From Algoriphagus boseongensis (GTDB taxonomy: Bacteria > Bacteroidota > Bacteroidia > Cytophagales > Cyclobacteriaceae), in NCBI RefSeq assembly GCF_004362805.1, contig NZ_SNYF01000006.1, forward strand, positions 248,001-312,000: a stretch of DNA of 64,000 nt, in the 5' to 3' direction. Shown piece after piece: positions 40,423 through 49,281 of the stretch (positions are counted from its first letter, which is position 1; every line of letters begins with the position of its first letter). The position numbers were made by a program, and so were the translations under genes. The notes beneath the pieces were generated by a model. That model saw nothing but the letters and a program-made list of their open reading frames with translations, searched no databases and was not told the DNA's origin.

Positions 40423-42975
40423 TTATCGGGTGGTTCCTCCGTTGATGATTTGACCAAAGAAAATAGAATTCATAAAGAGTTTGTTGGTTCCAAACCAGAA
40501 AGCTCTGAAGTTAGGATTATCTGCAAAACCAATAATTCTTCCTCTTCCCTGCCCAGAAACGGTTACCACTGCACTTTCTTTCACACCTGCCGCATTGCTT
40601 GGATGAAGATAGCCAGATGCTAATGGGTTAGCAGTATATACCAAAGGATTGGCATAAGGATTCTTTGAAGGCTCCAAGAAGAAATTATCATTTCTGAAAG
40701 TATAGACTTCCTTGTTGGTGTAGCCATATCCGATAGGATGGGTTAGGTCAAGATTTCCTTTGAAAATTGCTCCAAAAGTCTGCTTGGAACCAGTGGCATT
40801 TTCATAATCCGCATAGCTTTTTTGAAGTCCTTTCTCGGAGTTATCCACACTTCTGAATTCGAAATTTCCGATTTCGTTTTGCTTCAACCATCTTAAAGCT
40901 CCTCCTTTTGCGACTAGCGTATTTCCTTGACTAACCCAGGCTTTTATCGCATTGGCGCCAGTTTGACCCAATCTGCCATAGTTTCCATCAGCCATTAGAA
41001 TCACGTTGTAGCGGTCCAGATTTGCTCCAGCTACTGCTTCCAAAGGCAAAAGGGTTACTGGCATTTTCATGCGTTGATCCAAAAGATGCCAGATTTCACC
41101 AGCCTCATAGCTATCAACTCCACCATCAACCAAAAGGGCGATTTTAGGAGTATTCAAAGGACTGATAAAAGTTGAGCCCATATTGATTCCAGAAGTGTAG
41201 CCGGTACTGATTGCATGGATATCCACATTTGCTTCCGTGGCAATGGCTTGTAGTTTAGCGTAGAATGCCTGTGGATCGAGTCCGCTTTCCCCCTTGTCAA
41301 TCAGAATAGTTCCTCTTCCAAAGGTCTTTCCTTCTGGAGTAGTAAATTCAGCATTGGTAACTCGAACCAGGAATCCCGCTTTCAATAATTGATAAGCAGC
41401 TTTTGGGGAATAATAATCCGTCCATTCCAAAGCATATTGATAAGCTCCCGCTGCCCCTACTACCTTTCCCGGAGCTGGAGAGAATGAATTTTTTTCAACC
41501 TGTCTTACACTGGCCAAGTTCAAAATTCTACTATTCAAAGCCATGTAATCCAAGCCGAACGCCATAGGATAAGTCCAGGCAGAAATGTCGTAAAACAAAC
41601 TATCCTCGAATGTGGTCCGGGTTTCAAACATCGCCTTGATCAAGCGGTACTGAGGCTGATCGGCAGGAACGATATAGGAAGATTCCTTTTTGAATTCCTG
41701 ACCATTTACCGTGATGTCCTCATTCAAAGCAAAAACTTTGATGTCATGCTGAAGGATCAAATCTGCCAAATGGTAGCTTCTTGCATCATCCTCTTTTGCT
41801 CCAAAAATGTAGGCTTTGTTTACATCAGCGGTGGTTTCATTTTTGATTTCGGTGTAGAAATCCTTCATCCATTGATTCAGTTCTACCCGCATCTCTTTGG
41901 CAGCTTGATAGGAAGAAAGGTTGGCGGTGAATTGATTTCTAATGGTGAATGGGAAGCTTAACATACCATTGGCACTTTCCTGAAGATGACCTCTGGAACT
42001 CGCCTGCTCAAAAAGAATCCCTATTGATCCTTGCACGTCCGGATAGGTGGATCCTTTTCCATAGTAGAAGTCATCGTAATTCTCCTGATTGAAATAAAGT
42101 GAACCGATTTGATCCAAAGCCTTGGCGTGGTAGGTTCCTATTTTTGAGGTAAGCTCAAAGTTTTTCTTTGGAGTCAGGGGATGAACTCTTGCTTCAACAC
42201 CAGGCTGGAAAAAGAAAGTGCTGTTGGTCCCCATTTCGTGGAAGTCCAGGTGGATATTTGGCAACCAGCTTTGAAAAACCCGAACTCGATTTCTTGATTC
42301 TGGATGCTGGACAGGAAGCCAATCACGATTCAAGTCAAACCAGTAGTGGTTGGTTCGTCCTCTTGGCCAGGCTTCATTGAGTTCTCTCTGCTCTGGATCT
42401 CCATTCATCACGTAGGCTTTGTGAGAATTTACCCAAGAAGCGAATCGGTTCAAACCATCAGGGTTGATCGCTGGATCCAACAAAAGAACCATATTCTCTA
42501 AATCGGAAGCGATTTCATTTGCTGCAGCGAAGTGGTAAGCTGCCAAAAGGGAAGCATTTGCCCCACTTGGCTCATTTCCATGAACTGAATAGCCCATAAA
42601 CATCACCACAGGCATTTTTTGAATATCCACACTGGCATTAGGATCCCGTAGTTTGGCGCGATCGGCTTTGATTTGATCTAGTTTGGCCAAGTTGGATGGA
42701 GAACTAATAGTCAATAAAGTCTGGGGACGCTTTTCGTAAGATCTCCCTGTTTCTTCAAAGATTACACGATCTGAGGCTGCCGCCACGGCTTTCATGTACA
42801 TGACCAATTGATCATGGGTGACGTGCCATTCACCTACTTCATAGCCCAAAACCTGTTTGGGTGTAGGCACGGCTGGATTATAGGTGTAGCCTTTAGGAAG
42901 GTAATAACTCAAATCCTGAGCGAATGTGAGTGTAGCGAAAAGAGCTAAAAGCACTGTTAGGGTGTACTTTTTCAT
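40423..42975 (-). CDS. Secreted M14-family metallocarboxypeptidase-like protein
   Basis: 850 residues with a signal peptide (LLALFATLTFAQ). The M14 zinc site is visible as HGNEPSGANASLL (H-x-x-E, residues about 135-147) and the later ligand in HLDFHEMGTNSTFFF near 246. A general-base glutamate is likely in LFEQASSRG. The large C-terminal part (from about 480) looks like a glutamine-amidotransferase-like flavodoxin fold (ALLVDGGVDSYEAGEIWHL, VILMADGNYGRLG). It probably trims peptides or peptidoglycan fragments outside the inner membrane. Single gene with its own terminator. Confidence 0.88.
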   Translation of the reverse strand: MKKYTLTVLLALFATLTFAQDLSYYLPKGYTYNPAVPTPKQVLGYEVGEWHVTHDQLVMYMKAVAAASDRVIFEETGRSYEKRPQTLLTISSPSNLAKLDQIKADRAKLRDPNASVDIQKMPVVMFMGYSVHGNEPSGANASLLAAYHFAAANEIASDLENMVLLLDPAINPDGLNRFASWVNSHKAYVMNGDPEQRELNEAWPRGRTNHYWFDLNRDWLPVQHPESRNRVRVFQSWLPNIHLDFHEMGTNSTFFFQPGVEARVHPLTPKKNFELTSKIGTYHAKALDQIGSLYFNQENYDDFYYGKGSTYPDVQGSIGILFEQASSRGHLQESANGMLSFPFTIRNQFTANLSSYQAAKEMRVELNQWMKDFYTEIKNETTADVNKAYIFGAKEDDARSYHLADLILQHDIKVFALNEDITVNGQEFKKESSYIVPADQPQYRLIKAMFETRTTFEDSLFYDISAWTYPMAFGLDYMALNSRILNLASVRQVEKNSFSPAPGKVVGAAGAYQYALEWTDYYSPKAAYQLLKAGFLVRVTNAEFTTPEGKTFGRGTILIDKGESGLDPQAFYAKLQAIATEANVDIHAISTGYTSGINMGSTFISPLNTPKIALLVDGGVDSYEAGEIWHLLDQRMKMPVTLLPLEAVAGANLDRYNVILMADGNYGRLGQTGANAIKAWVSQGNTLVAKGGALRWLKQNEIGNFEFRSVDNSEKGLQKSYADYENATGSKQTFGAIFKGNLDLTHPIGYGYTNKEVYTFRNDNFFLEPSKNPYANPLVYTANPLASGYLHPSNAAGVKESAVVTVSGQGRGRIIGFADNPNFRAFWFGTNKLFMNSIFFGQIINGGTTR

Positions 42976-43068
42976 GGGTTGGGGTTTAAAACTTTTGACT
43001 AAATTCTTACTTCTTTTGGTCTGAAAAAGGTATTTTGGACAGGTGGTAAAAATAATGGAACAAACGAT

Positions 43069-43317
43069 ATGGATTTAGTAACTCCTCCTTCAGGTTTGAT
43101 TTTTTGGCAATTATCAGGCCTTGTTTATTTTGGTTTTTGGACTTACGCACTTTTTGATTGCGTCAAAAATGAATTTCGGGGACTCAATCAAAAATTGATT
43201 TGGTTGATGTTGATTCTTTTTGCGCCGATTATCGGGACTTTTCTTTACCTAAGCATGAGTAAGAAAACCAAAGAGAAACGCATGTTTAATCCTGATTTTG
43301 ATAAAAATAAAAATTAA
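43069..43317 (+). CDS. PLDc_N domain mini membrane protein, first of three
   Basis: 82 residues with two hydrophobic segments separated by a charged hairpin: FGFWTYALFDCVKNEF, then LIWLMLILFAPIIGTFLYL. The D-C-V-K...N-K-L-I-W...P-I-I-G...Y pattern is that of the phospholipase-D N-terminal (PLDc_N) segment found without a catalytic domain. Located in the inner membrane. Function unknown. It is 9 bases from the next gene. Confidence 0.85.
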   Translation: MDLVTPPSGLIFWQLSGLVYFGFWTYALFDCVKNEFRGLNQKLIWLMLILFAPIIGTFLYLSMSKKTKEKRMFNPDFDKNKN

Positions 43318-43326
43318 TAATTTTCT

Positions 43327-43557
43327 ATGTCTAGCAGTTTAGCATTTATCATGAATATGGGTGGATTTGGTATCATCCTACTCCTTTTTTCCCTTGCCTA
43401 TTTTATTCTTTGGATCTATTGTTTAATCGACGTGATAAGAAGCGATTTCAAGGATTCCAATATGAAGCTGATTTGGGTAATTATTCTTCTATTAGCCCAT
43501 GGCTTAGGTCCAATCGTTTATTTGGTAATTGGTAAAAACTCTAAAGCGCAGCTCTGA
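43327..43557 (+). CDS. PLDc_N domain mini membrane protein, second of three
   Basis: 76 residues. Segments FILWIYCLIDVIRSDF and LIWVIILLLAHGLGPIVYLVIG show the same D...K-L-I-W...G-P-x-x-Y-x-x-x-G pattern as its neighbour. Paralogous to 43069-43317. Its TGA overlaps the ATG of the third gene by one base. Confidence 0.85.
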   Translation: MSSSLAFIMNMGGFGIILLLFSLAYFILWIYCLIDVIRSDFKDSNMKLIWVIILLLAHGLGPIVYLVIGKNSKAQL

Positions 43558-43724
43558 TGTTGAAGATTCTTGGATTTCTGGTTTATGCCTACACGATCTA
43601 TGACGTCGTCACCAGCAAATTTGCGAACTCGAATGATAGGCTAGTCTGGATACTAATCGTGGTATTGGTTCCTTTGTTAGGAACCATCTTTTGGTTTTTG
43701 GTCGGAAGGAATAAGAGACTTTGA
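43557..43724 (+). CDS. PLDc_N-type mini membrane protein, third of three (55 aa)
   Basis: 55 residues, small enough to be missed by length cut-offs. It reads MLKILGFLVYAYTIYDVVTS at the start, then NDRLVWILIVVLVPLLGTIF and a basic tail VGRNKRL. The layout of helix, Y-D-V-V hairpin, L-V-W-I helix and L-G-x-x-x-W/Y is that of the two preceding genes. The ATG at 43557 overlaps the previous stop (TGATG), so it is translationally coupled. It ends 1 base from the convergent epimerase gene. Confidence 0.8.
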   Translation: MLKILGFLVYAYTIYDVVTSKFANSNDRLVWILIVVLVPLLGTIFWFLVGRNKRL

Positions 43725-43725
43725 A

Positions 43726-44616
43726 TTATTTATGAAATAAATCTTTCAGGGCTGCGGCCAATTCATAGAATTCAAACTGAAATCCTGCTTTCTGGATTTT
43801 TTGACAGGAAACCCGGTTACCTCCCAGTACCATTGCAGCCATTTCACCAAGTACCAACCTCAAGCCAAAAGCAGGTGCTCCAATATTTAAAAATGGTATT
43901 CCCTTGGCATAAGCTGCTTCCCGGGTAAGTTGTTGGTTAGTAGCTGGATTGGGTCCAACAGCGTTATAGGCTCCTTGGAGTGTGGTTTTTTCTAAGGCAA
44001 AAATGAACATCTGAGCTAGGTCCTCGATATGAATCCAGCTCATCCATTGGTCTCCATTTCCCAAGGGAACTGCCACCGGGAATTTCAGCATTTCTTCCAA
44101 AGCTCCACCTTCTGTAGACAATACAATTCCAATCCGTAAAAGAACGGTCCTCAGATTTAGAGACTCCATTTTTTTCACTTCGTTTTCCCAAGCAATTACA
44201 ACTTCCGCCAGAAAATCACTCCCAGGCTGATGGGATTCGTCTACAAGTTGGGTTCCGGTATTGAAGCCATAATATCCCACTGCGGAAGAAGAAATAAAGG
44301 TGTTTGGCTTATTTTCAGCCTTTTCAATTGCAGAATAAAGGAGCTGAGTAGACTGAGTTCTAGATTCGAGGATTAGTTTTTTTCGCTCAGGAGTCCATCT
44401 TTTTTCTGCTACTCCTGCTCCAGCCAAATGAATGATCGCATCAGCCCATTCAATCGATTTTGGGTCGATTTCTGACTTTTCCACATTCCATAAAAAATAC
44501 TTTGCGGCTTGGGGGGATCTGCTTAGCCAAGCTACCTCATAGCCTTTCTTGGTCAAAAGCTCGGTTAGGTGCGTTCCGACAAGACCTGATCCACCGGTGA
44601 TAAGTATATTTTTCAT
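43726..44616 (-). CDS. TIGR01777 family NAD(P)-binding epimerase-like protein
   Basis: 296 residues. The N-terminal Rossmann loop ITGGSGLVGTHLTELL and LSRSPQ follow the extended SDR pattern. The active-site region SSSAVGYYGFNTG has the family's YYG motif, and DAIIHLAGAGVAEKRW and PLGNGDQWMSWIHIEDLAQM are typical of TIGR01777 (YfcH/SulA-like) proteins. Substrate unknown; relatives occur near cell-division genes and in plants as SulA-like proteins. It is convergent, 1 base from the last PLDc_N gene. Confidence 0.9.
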   Translation of the reverse strand: MKNILITGGSGLVGTHLTELLTKKGYEVAWLSRSPQAAKYFLWNVEKSEIDPKSIEWADAIIHLAGAGVAEKRWTPERKKLILESRTQSTQLLYSAIEKAENKPNTFISSSAVGYYGFNTGTQLVDESHQPGSDFLAEVVIAWENEVKKMESLNLRTVLLRIGIVLSTEGGALEEMLKFPVAVPLGNGDQWMSWIHIEDLAQMFIFALEKTTLQGAYNAVGPNPATNQQLTREAAYAKGIPFLNIGAPAFGLRLVLGEMAAMVLGGNRVSCQKIQKAGFQFEFYELAAALKDLFHK

Positions 44617-44747
44617 GGCTCAAATTTCTTTATTAACCAGAAATAAGGGTTTTGGTTGAAATGTTCGCTATCGCAACAACCGTCCGTGCATTCTGGCAGG
44701 ATTAATATTCATTATTTTATTTCGAATTTCTGCATGGATGACTTTCT

Positions 44748-45980
44748 TTGTTCCTATTCATTTCTAAATCCAATTTTATTTTGGGTCGATATCTTCTTCA
44801 GTGGCTTGGTTTGGGTGCCCTGGTGGGCATTTTGTCTGGATCAGCCTCTGCTATTTTTTTAATTCTCTTGGAAGATGCCACCGAAATTCGAGATGCTCAC
44901 CTCTGGCTTTTGGCATTATTGCCTTTGGCGGGATTTTGCATCGGGTATGTATATCACCATTATGGGGCCAATTCTATCAAAGGGAATAATCTTCTGCTTG
45001 AAGAGCTATATCAATCTAAGCAACCGATACCTTTTCGGATGACACCATTGGTACTCTTTGGAACTATAATCACCCACCTTTTTGGAGGTTCGGCAGGCCG
45101 AGAAGGAACGGCAGTTCAGATGGGAGGGTCTTTGGCGGACCAATTAACCAAATGGATTCCCCTGGATGAGGAAAGCCGAAGGATTTTATTGATATGCGGA
45201 GTGGCTGGAGGTTTTGCCTCAGTCTTTGGGACACCTTTAGCTGGAGCAATATTTTCCCTGGAGTGGATGCTCAATAGAAAATTCAAGTGGAAGTCCGTTT
45301 TTCCTGCTTTTTGGAGTGCTTGGGTTGCAGATTGGATGTGCGAAATGGCTTGGGGAGTGGGGCATACTCCTTATTCAATTCCGGAAATTCCTTCCCATTC
45401 TATTGAAAATCTTGCTTGGATCATTCCTGCAGGTTTGGCTTTTGGAGTAGCCGCTTGGCTTTTTGCTCAGGTTGGACATATGGTTGCTGATGTATTTAAG
45501 CTGATTCCTTATCCTCCGCTTCGTCCGGTTATTGGAGGAGTTTTGGTTGCTTTGATCGTCTATTTTTCTGGGGCTTTTATTTATATCGGACTTGGAGTTC
45601 CGAGAATTGTGGAGGCCTTTGAAACGCCATTGCCTTGGTATGATTTTCTTGCCAAAATTGGTTTGACAGGTTTGACCTTAGGTTCAGGATTTAAAGGAGG
45701 AGAGGTTACCCCCTTGTTTTTTACAGGAGCAACATTGGGAAATGCACTTTCTGGATGGATTCCATTGCCTTTAGCTTTATTGGCTGGATGTGGATTTGTT
45801 GGAGTTTTCTCGGGGGCTACAAATACTCCTTTGGCTTGTACAGTCATGGGGATGGAATTATTCGGCAATGAATCGGGAGTTTTCTTGGCCATTGCATGTT
45901 TGGTGGCCTATCTGGCTAGTGGAAAATCAAGTATTTATTCTGCCCAAAAGTACCAGGGGAAATATTTTTGGACTTCTTAG
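44748..45980 (+). CDS. ClC-family chloride channel/antiporter
   Basis: 410 residues with about ten hydrophobic helices. The anion-selectivity sequences appear as GGSAGREGTAVQMGG near residues 110-124 (usual GSxGREGP, here with Thr for Pro) and GFKGGEVTPLFFTGA near 317-331 (usual GxFxP-like loop), plus GVFSGATNTPLACTVMG near 352. The gating glutamate is in GREG. No C-terminal CBS domains. No ATG is in frame near the start; TTG at 44748 or 44781 must initiate, so the N-terminus is uncertain. Located in the inner membrane. Confidence 0.87.
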   Translation: MFLFISKSNFILGRYLLQWLGLGALVGILSGSASAIFLILLEDATEIRDAHLWLLALLPLAGFCIGYVYHHYGANSIKGNNLLLEELYQSKQPIPFRMTPLVLFGTIITHLFGGSAGREGTAVQMGGSLADQLTKWIPLDEESRRILLICGVAGGFASVFGTPLAGAIFSLEWMLNRKFKWKSVFPAFWSAWVADWMCEMAWGVGHTPYSIPEIPSHSIENLAWIIPAGLAFGVAAWLFAQVGHMVADVFKLIPYPPLRPVIGGVLVALIVYFSGAFIYIGLGVPRIVEAFETPLPWYDFLAKIGLTGLTLGSGFKGGEVTPLFFTGATLGNALSGWIPLPLALLAGCGFVGVFSGATNTPLACTVMGMELFGNESGVFLAIACLVAYLASGKSSIYSAQKYQGKYFWTS

Positions 45981-46783
45981 TCTACCCGACTACCACATTT
46001 TCTGCAAAAATTATCCCCTTCTTCAATTGCATCAAAACTGCAATGTGTGCAAGATTTAAGGGATTCGTAATGGCTAACCTTTTTTCTCTTGGCCATTTCT
46101 GAAGTCACAATTCCTGTTGGGACAGCTATGATGGCATAACCCAAAAGCATGATGATGGAGGCCATAAATTGCCCAAAAGGAGTACTGGGAGTAATGTCTC
46201 CAAATCCGACGGTAGTCAAGGTGACAATTGCCCAATACATGGAGACAGGAATACTCGTAAAACCATGTTCTGGGCCTTCAATTACAAACATCACCGTGCC
46301 CATAATCAGGACAATGGTTAGTACAGAAAATAAGAAAAGCTGAATTTTCGCAGCGCTGGCCTTCAAAGAATCTCCAATGAAATCCGCCTCAGCCAAATAC
46401 CTTCCCAATTTCAAAACCCTTACAATCCTCAATAATCTCAAGGCCCGAATTACGGATAGTAATTGAGTATTGGCGACAAAAAAGCTCAGATATACTGGTA
46501 AAATGGCCAATAGATCGACCAAACCGAAAAAGCTAGTGACGTACTTGAAAGTCTTGCTGGTAAGCCAAACTCTCAGGATATATTCCAGTGTAAATAAAAA
46601 GGTAAAGGTCAGTTCCAGTATGTAGAAAAGGTCTCCATATTTTTCCCGAAGCGATTGGACAGAATCTAAAATAGCTACTGTTACTGAGCTCAAAATGAGA
46701 ATCAGCAGTACAATATCAAAAAGCCGGGACTCCCGGTCGTCTGAATCAAAAACGATATGTGCAAGCCTTTTTTTATTCCACAT
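45977..46783 (-). CDS. Voltage-gated potassium-type ion channel with C-terminal zinc ribbon
   Basis: 268 residues with six membrane helices. The S4-like helix VIRALRLLRIVRVLKLGRY carries Arg/Lys every third position, and the pore filter is TLTTVGFGDITP. After S6 a short tail holds CTHCSFDAIEEGDNFCRKCG, two CxxC pairs like a zinc ribbon, unlike most KvAP-type channels. Probable voltage-sensitive K+ channel of the inner membrane. It lies 26 bases after murF-alr on the same strand and overlaps the convergent ClC gene by 4 bases. Confidence 0.88.
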   Translation of the reverse strand: MWNKKRLAHIVFDSDDRESRLFDIVLLILILSSVTVAILDSVQSLREKYGDLFYILELTFTFLFTLEYILRVWLTSKTFKYVTSFFGLVDLLAILPVYLSFFVANTQLLSVIRALRLLRIVRVLKLGRYLAEADFIGDSLKASAAKIQLFLFSVLTIVLIMGTVMFVIEGPEHGFTSIPVSMYWAIVTLTTVGFGDITPSTPFGQFMASIIMLLGYAIIAVPTGIVTSEMAKRKKVSHYESLKSCTHCSFDAIEEGDNFCRKCGSRVD

Positions 46784-46809
46784 AATGGGAAAAGGTAGGA
46801 AAAAAATGA

Positions 46810-49281
46810 CTAATCCAGATAATAAACCCGCTTAACTCTTGTGCTGATATTGGTCAGTAATTCGTAGGGAATTGTTCCAATCCGGTCTGCCAATTCTTTC
46901 AAAGAGATTTGTTCTCCGTAGATAATTGCCTCATCTCCTTCTCTGACTTCAGGGATTTCACTCAGATCCACCATGGTCATATCCATGCACACATTCCCAA
47001 TTACCGGAGCCTTTTTCCCATGTATTAAAACGTATCCTTTTCCTTGGGAAAACCTTCGGTCATATCCATCAGCATAGCCGATCGCTAGTGTTCCGATCTT
47101 TCCTCCATTGGGTAAAACCCCTTTTCGAGAATAGCCCACAGTGGCCCCAGGAGGTAAATCTTTGATTTGAGAAATGGTCGTTTTAAGGGTGCTAACGGGC
47201 CTGAGTGAGGAATCAAATTTGCCGGTGACTTCTACTCCATATAAGCCAATACCCAAGCGGACCATATCCATTTGGTAGTCAGGAAATCTCACAATTCCTG
47301 CAGAATTCAAAGCATGAACCAAAGGCTTGTAATCCAATTCTGCTTCAATCTGGGATTTCATTTCCTGAAATAGATTTAACTGGCTAATCGAAAAATCATG
47401 GTGGATTTCTTCATCGGCCCCTACCAAATGGGTATAAAAGCTGGCAATTCTTAATTCTGGAAATTCTTTCAAAAGGGGTTTTAGCGCACTTATATGTTTG
47501 GCCTCAAATCCTAAACGATGCATTCCAGTATCCAAATCCAAATGGATGGATAGTTGGGTTTGGTGATTTTGAGCATATTGGCCAATTTTTTTGAAAAAGT
47601 CCAAGCTGAAAACAACTGGCTCCAAGGCATATTCCCGAATCAGGTCAAATGATTCCTCGACTGGATTTAAAACCATGATTGGAAGTCGAATTCCCTGTTT
47701 TCTTAAGGCTACACCCTCGTCAGAAAATGCCACAGCGAGATAATCCGCACCCATTGTTTGGATATGATTTGCTATTTCTGCGGCACCTCCACCATAGGCA
47801 AATGCTTTCACCATAACCATTACTTTGGTTCCGGGCCTGAGCTGACGCTTATAGAAATTGAAATTATGGGTAAGTGCATTCAGGTTGATTTCTAAGGTCG
47901 TCCCATGAATCCGCTGTTGAAGTCGGTTGACAACTCTTTCGAATGCAAATGATCGAGCTCCAGTAATTAGTATCAGGTCATTTTGAAATTGCTCTGGATC
48001 GAGTTCTTTGAGAAGTTCTTCCGTGTTGTCAAAAACTTTGGACTTATCTGGAAAGAAATTTTGTAGCCTGACGACTTCCTTCCCCACACCCAAAATTTGG
48101 TCTAAATGATAGGAATCAATCAATTCAGCTACTTCTGCATAGACTTTTTCGGGAGTTCCCTGCTGAAGCAAATCCGACAAAATCAGGATTTTTGATTTTT
48201 TGGGACGCTGTTGACTCATAAATTCTAAGGCTACCCGAAGTCCCGCCAAGTCATTGTTGTAGGTGTCATCAATTATCAGAGAATCGTTGACTCCAGGCTT
48301 TAAGGTAAGCCTCATGTCTACAGGCTTCAGGTGTTCCAAACCTTCCTGAATCGCTTGAAGTTCTTGACCCAAGACTAAAGCCGCCACTATCACGTGGGTG
48401 ACATTTTCCAAGGAAGCCTTATCCGAGAAAGGGACTAAAAAAGTGAAAGTGCTTAGGTCATTTTTTAGAAGAATAATACGCGTTTTTCCTTCCTGATTTT
48501 TGTAGGAAACGCTAAAATCAGCTCCAGGGGCTAGGGACCAAGAAATTCTTTTTTCCTCCGAAATTTGAGTTTCAAGGATAGTGCTAAGGTTAGAATGATC
48601 CCTACAATAAATGAGGAGTTGAGTTTCTTCGAAAAGCTTAAGCTTTTCAAGAATTTTCTCTTCTTGGCTTGAAAACCCCTCCTCATGAGCCGAGCCTATG
48701 TTGGTGAAAATGCCAAGATTTGGTTGGATCATCCCTTTCAAGGCATCCATTTCTCCGACTCTAGAGATTCCTGCTTCTAAAATTGCCACCTGATGATAAG
48801 GTTGAATCCCGAAAATAGATAGAGGCACTCCAACCTGTGAATTGTAGCTTTTTGGGCTTTTGGCCACTGCATAGCTTTGACTGAGCACTTGTCCCAGCCA
48901 TTCTTTGATGATGGTTTTTCCATTGCTTCCGGTAATTCCTACTAGAGGCTTGGAGAATTGAGATCTTTGGAAAGCAGCTAGTTTTTGGAGAGCCTCTCGG
49001 GTATCATTTACTGGGAAAAATGCTGCTTTTTCAGCCCATTCTTTTGGAATTTCTAAATCAGGATGAACCAAAAAAGCTTGGATTCCCTCTTCAATTAATT
49101 GAGCAATAAAGGTAGCTCCGTCTGCTTTGGCACCTCGAAGAGCTACAAAAAGAGTTTGTTCCGGATGAATTACCTGTCGGGAATCAATACTGATTTGTGT
49201 GATCAGAAAATCAAATTTCTTCCCGAGGGGCTTTGCTCCGGTAAGTTCAGCGACTTGATCAAATGAAAGCTGAGCTAGCAT
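46810..49281 (-). CDS. murF-alr: Bifunctional MurF ligase / alanine racemase fusion
   Basis: 823 residues with two enzymes in one chain. Residues 1 to about 450 form UDP-MurNAc-tripeptide:D-Ala-D-Ala ligase, with ATP motif GITGSNGKTIIKEWLG (114-129) and substrate block DDTYNNDLAGL. Residues about 455-823 form alanine racemase, with PLP lysine in VMVKAFAYGGGA, HLDLDTGMHRLGF and VGYSRKGVL bearing the second catalytic Tyr. The fusion supplies and uses D-alanine for peptidoglycan and is common in Bacteroidota. In GITGSNGKT the final residue is Thr as usual. It is third in a leftward scpA-UPF0104-murF/alr run. Confidence 0.95.
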   Translation of the reverse strand: MLAQLSFDQVAELTGAKPLGKKFDFLITQISIDSRQVIHPEQTLFVALRGAKADGATFIAQLIEEGIQAFLVHPDLEIPKEWAEKAAFFPVNDTREALQKLAAFQRSQFSKPLVGITGSNGKTIIKEWLGQVLSQSYAVAKSPKSYNSQVGVPLSIFGIQPYHQVAILEAGISRVGEMDALKGMIQPNLGIFTNIGSAHEEGFSSQEEKILEKLKLFEETQLLIYCRDHSNLSTILETQISEEKRISWSLAPGADFSVSYKNQEGKTRIILLKNDLSTFTFLVPFSDKASLENVTHVIVAALVLGQELQAIQEGLEHLKPVDMRLTLKPGVNDSLIIDDTYNNDLAGLRVALEFMSQQRPKKSKILILSDLLQQGTPEKVYAEVAELIDSYHLDQILGVGKEVVRLQNFFPDKSKVFDNTEELLKELDPEQFQNDLILITGARSFAFERVVNRLQQRIHGTTLEINLNALTHNFNFYKRQLRPGTKVMVMVKAFAYGGGAAEIANHIQTMGADYLAVAFSDEGVALRKQGIRLPIMVLNPVEESFDLIREYALEPVVFSLDFFKKIGQYAQNHQTQLSIHLDLDTGMHRLGFEAKHISALKPLLKEFPELRIASFYTHLVGADEEIHHDFSISQLNLFQEMKSQIEAELDYKPLVHALNSAGIVRFPDYQMDMVRLGIGLYGVEVTGKFDSSLRPVSTLKTTISQIKDLPPGATVGYSRKGVLPNGGKIGTLAIGYADGYDRRFSQGKGYVLIHGKKAPVIGNVCMDMTMVDLSEIPEVREGDEAIIYGEQISLKELADRIGTIPYELLTNISTRVKRVYYLD

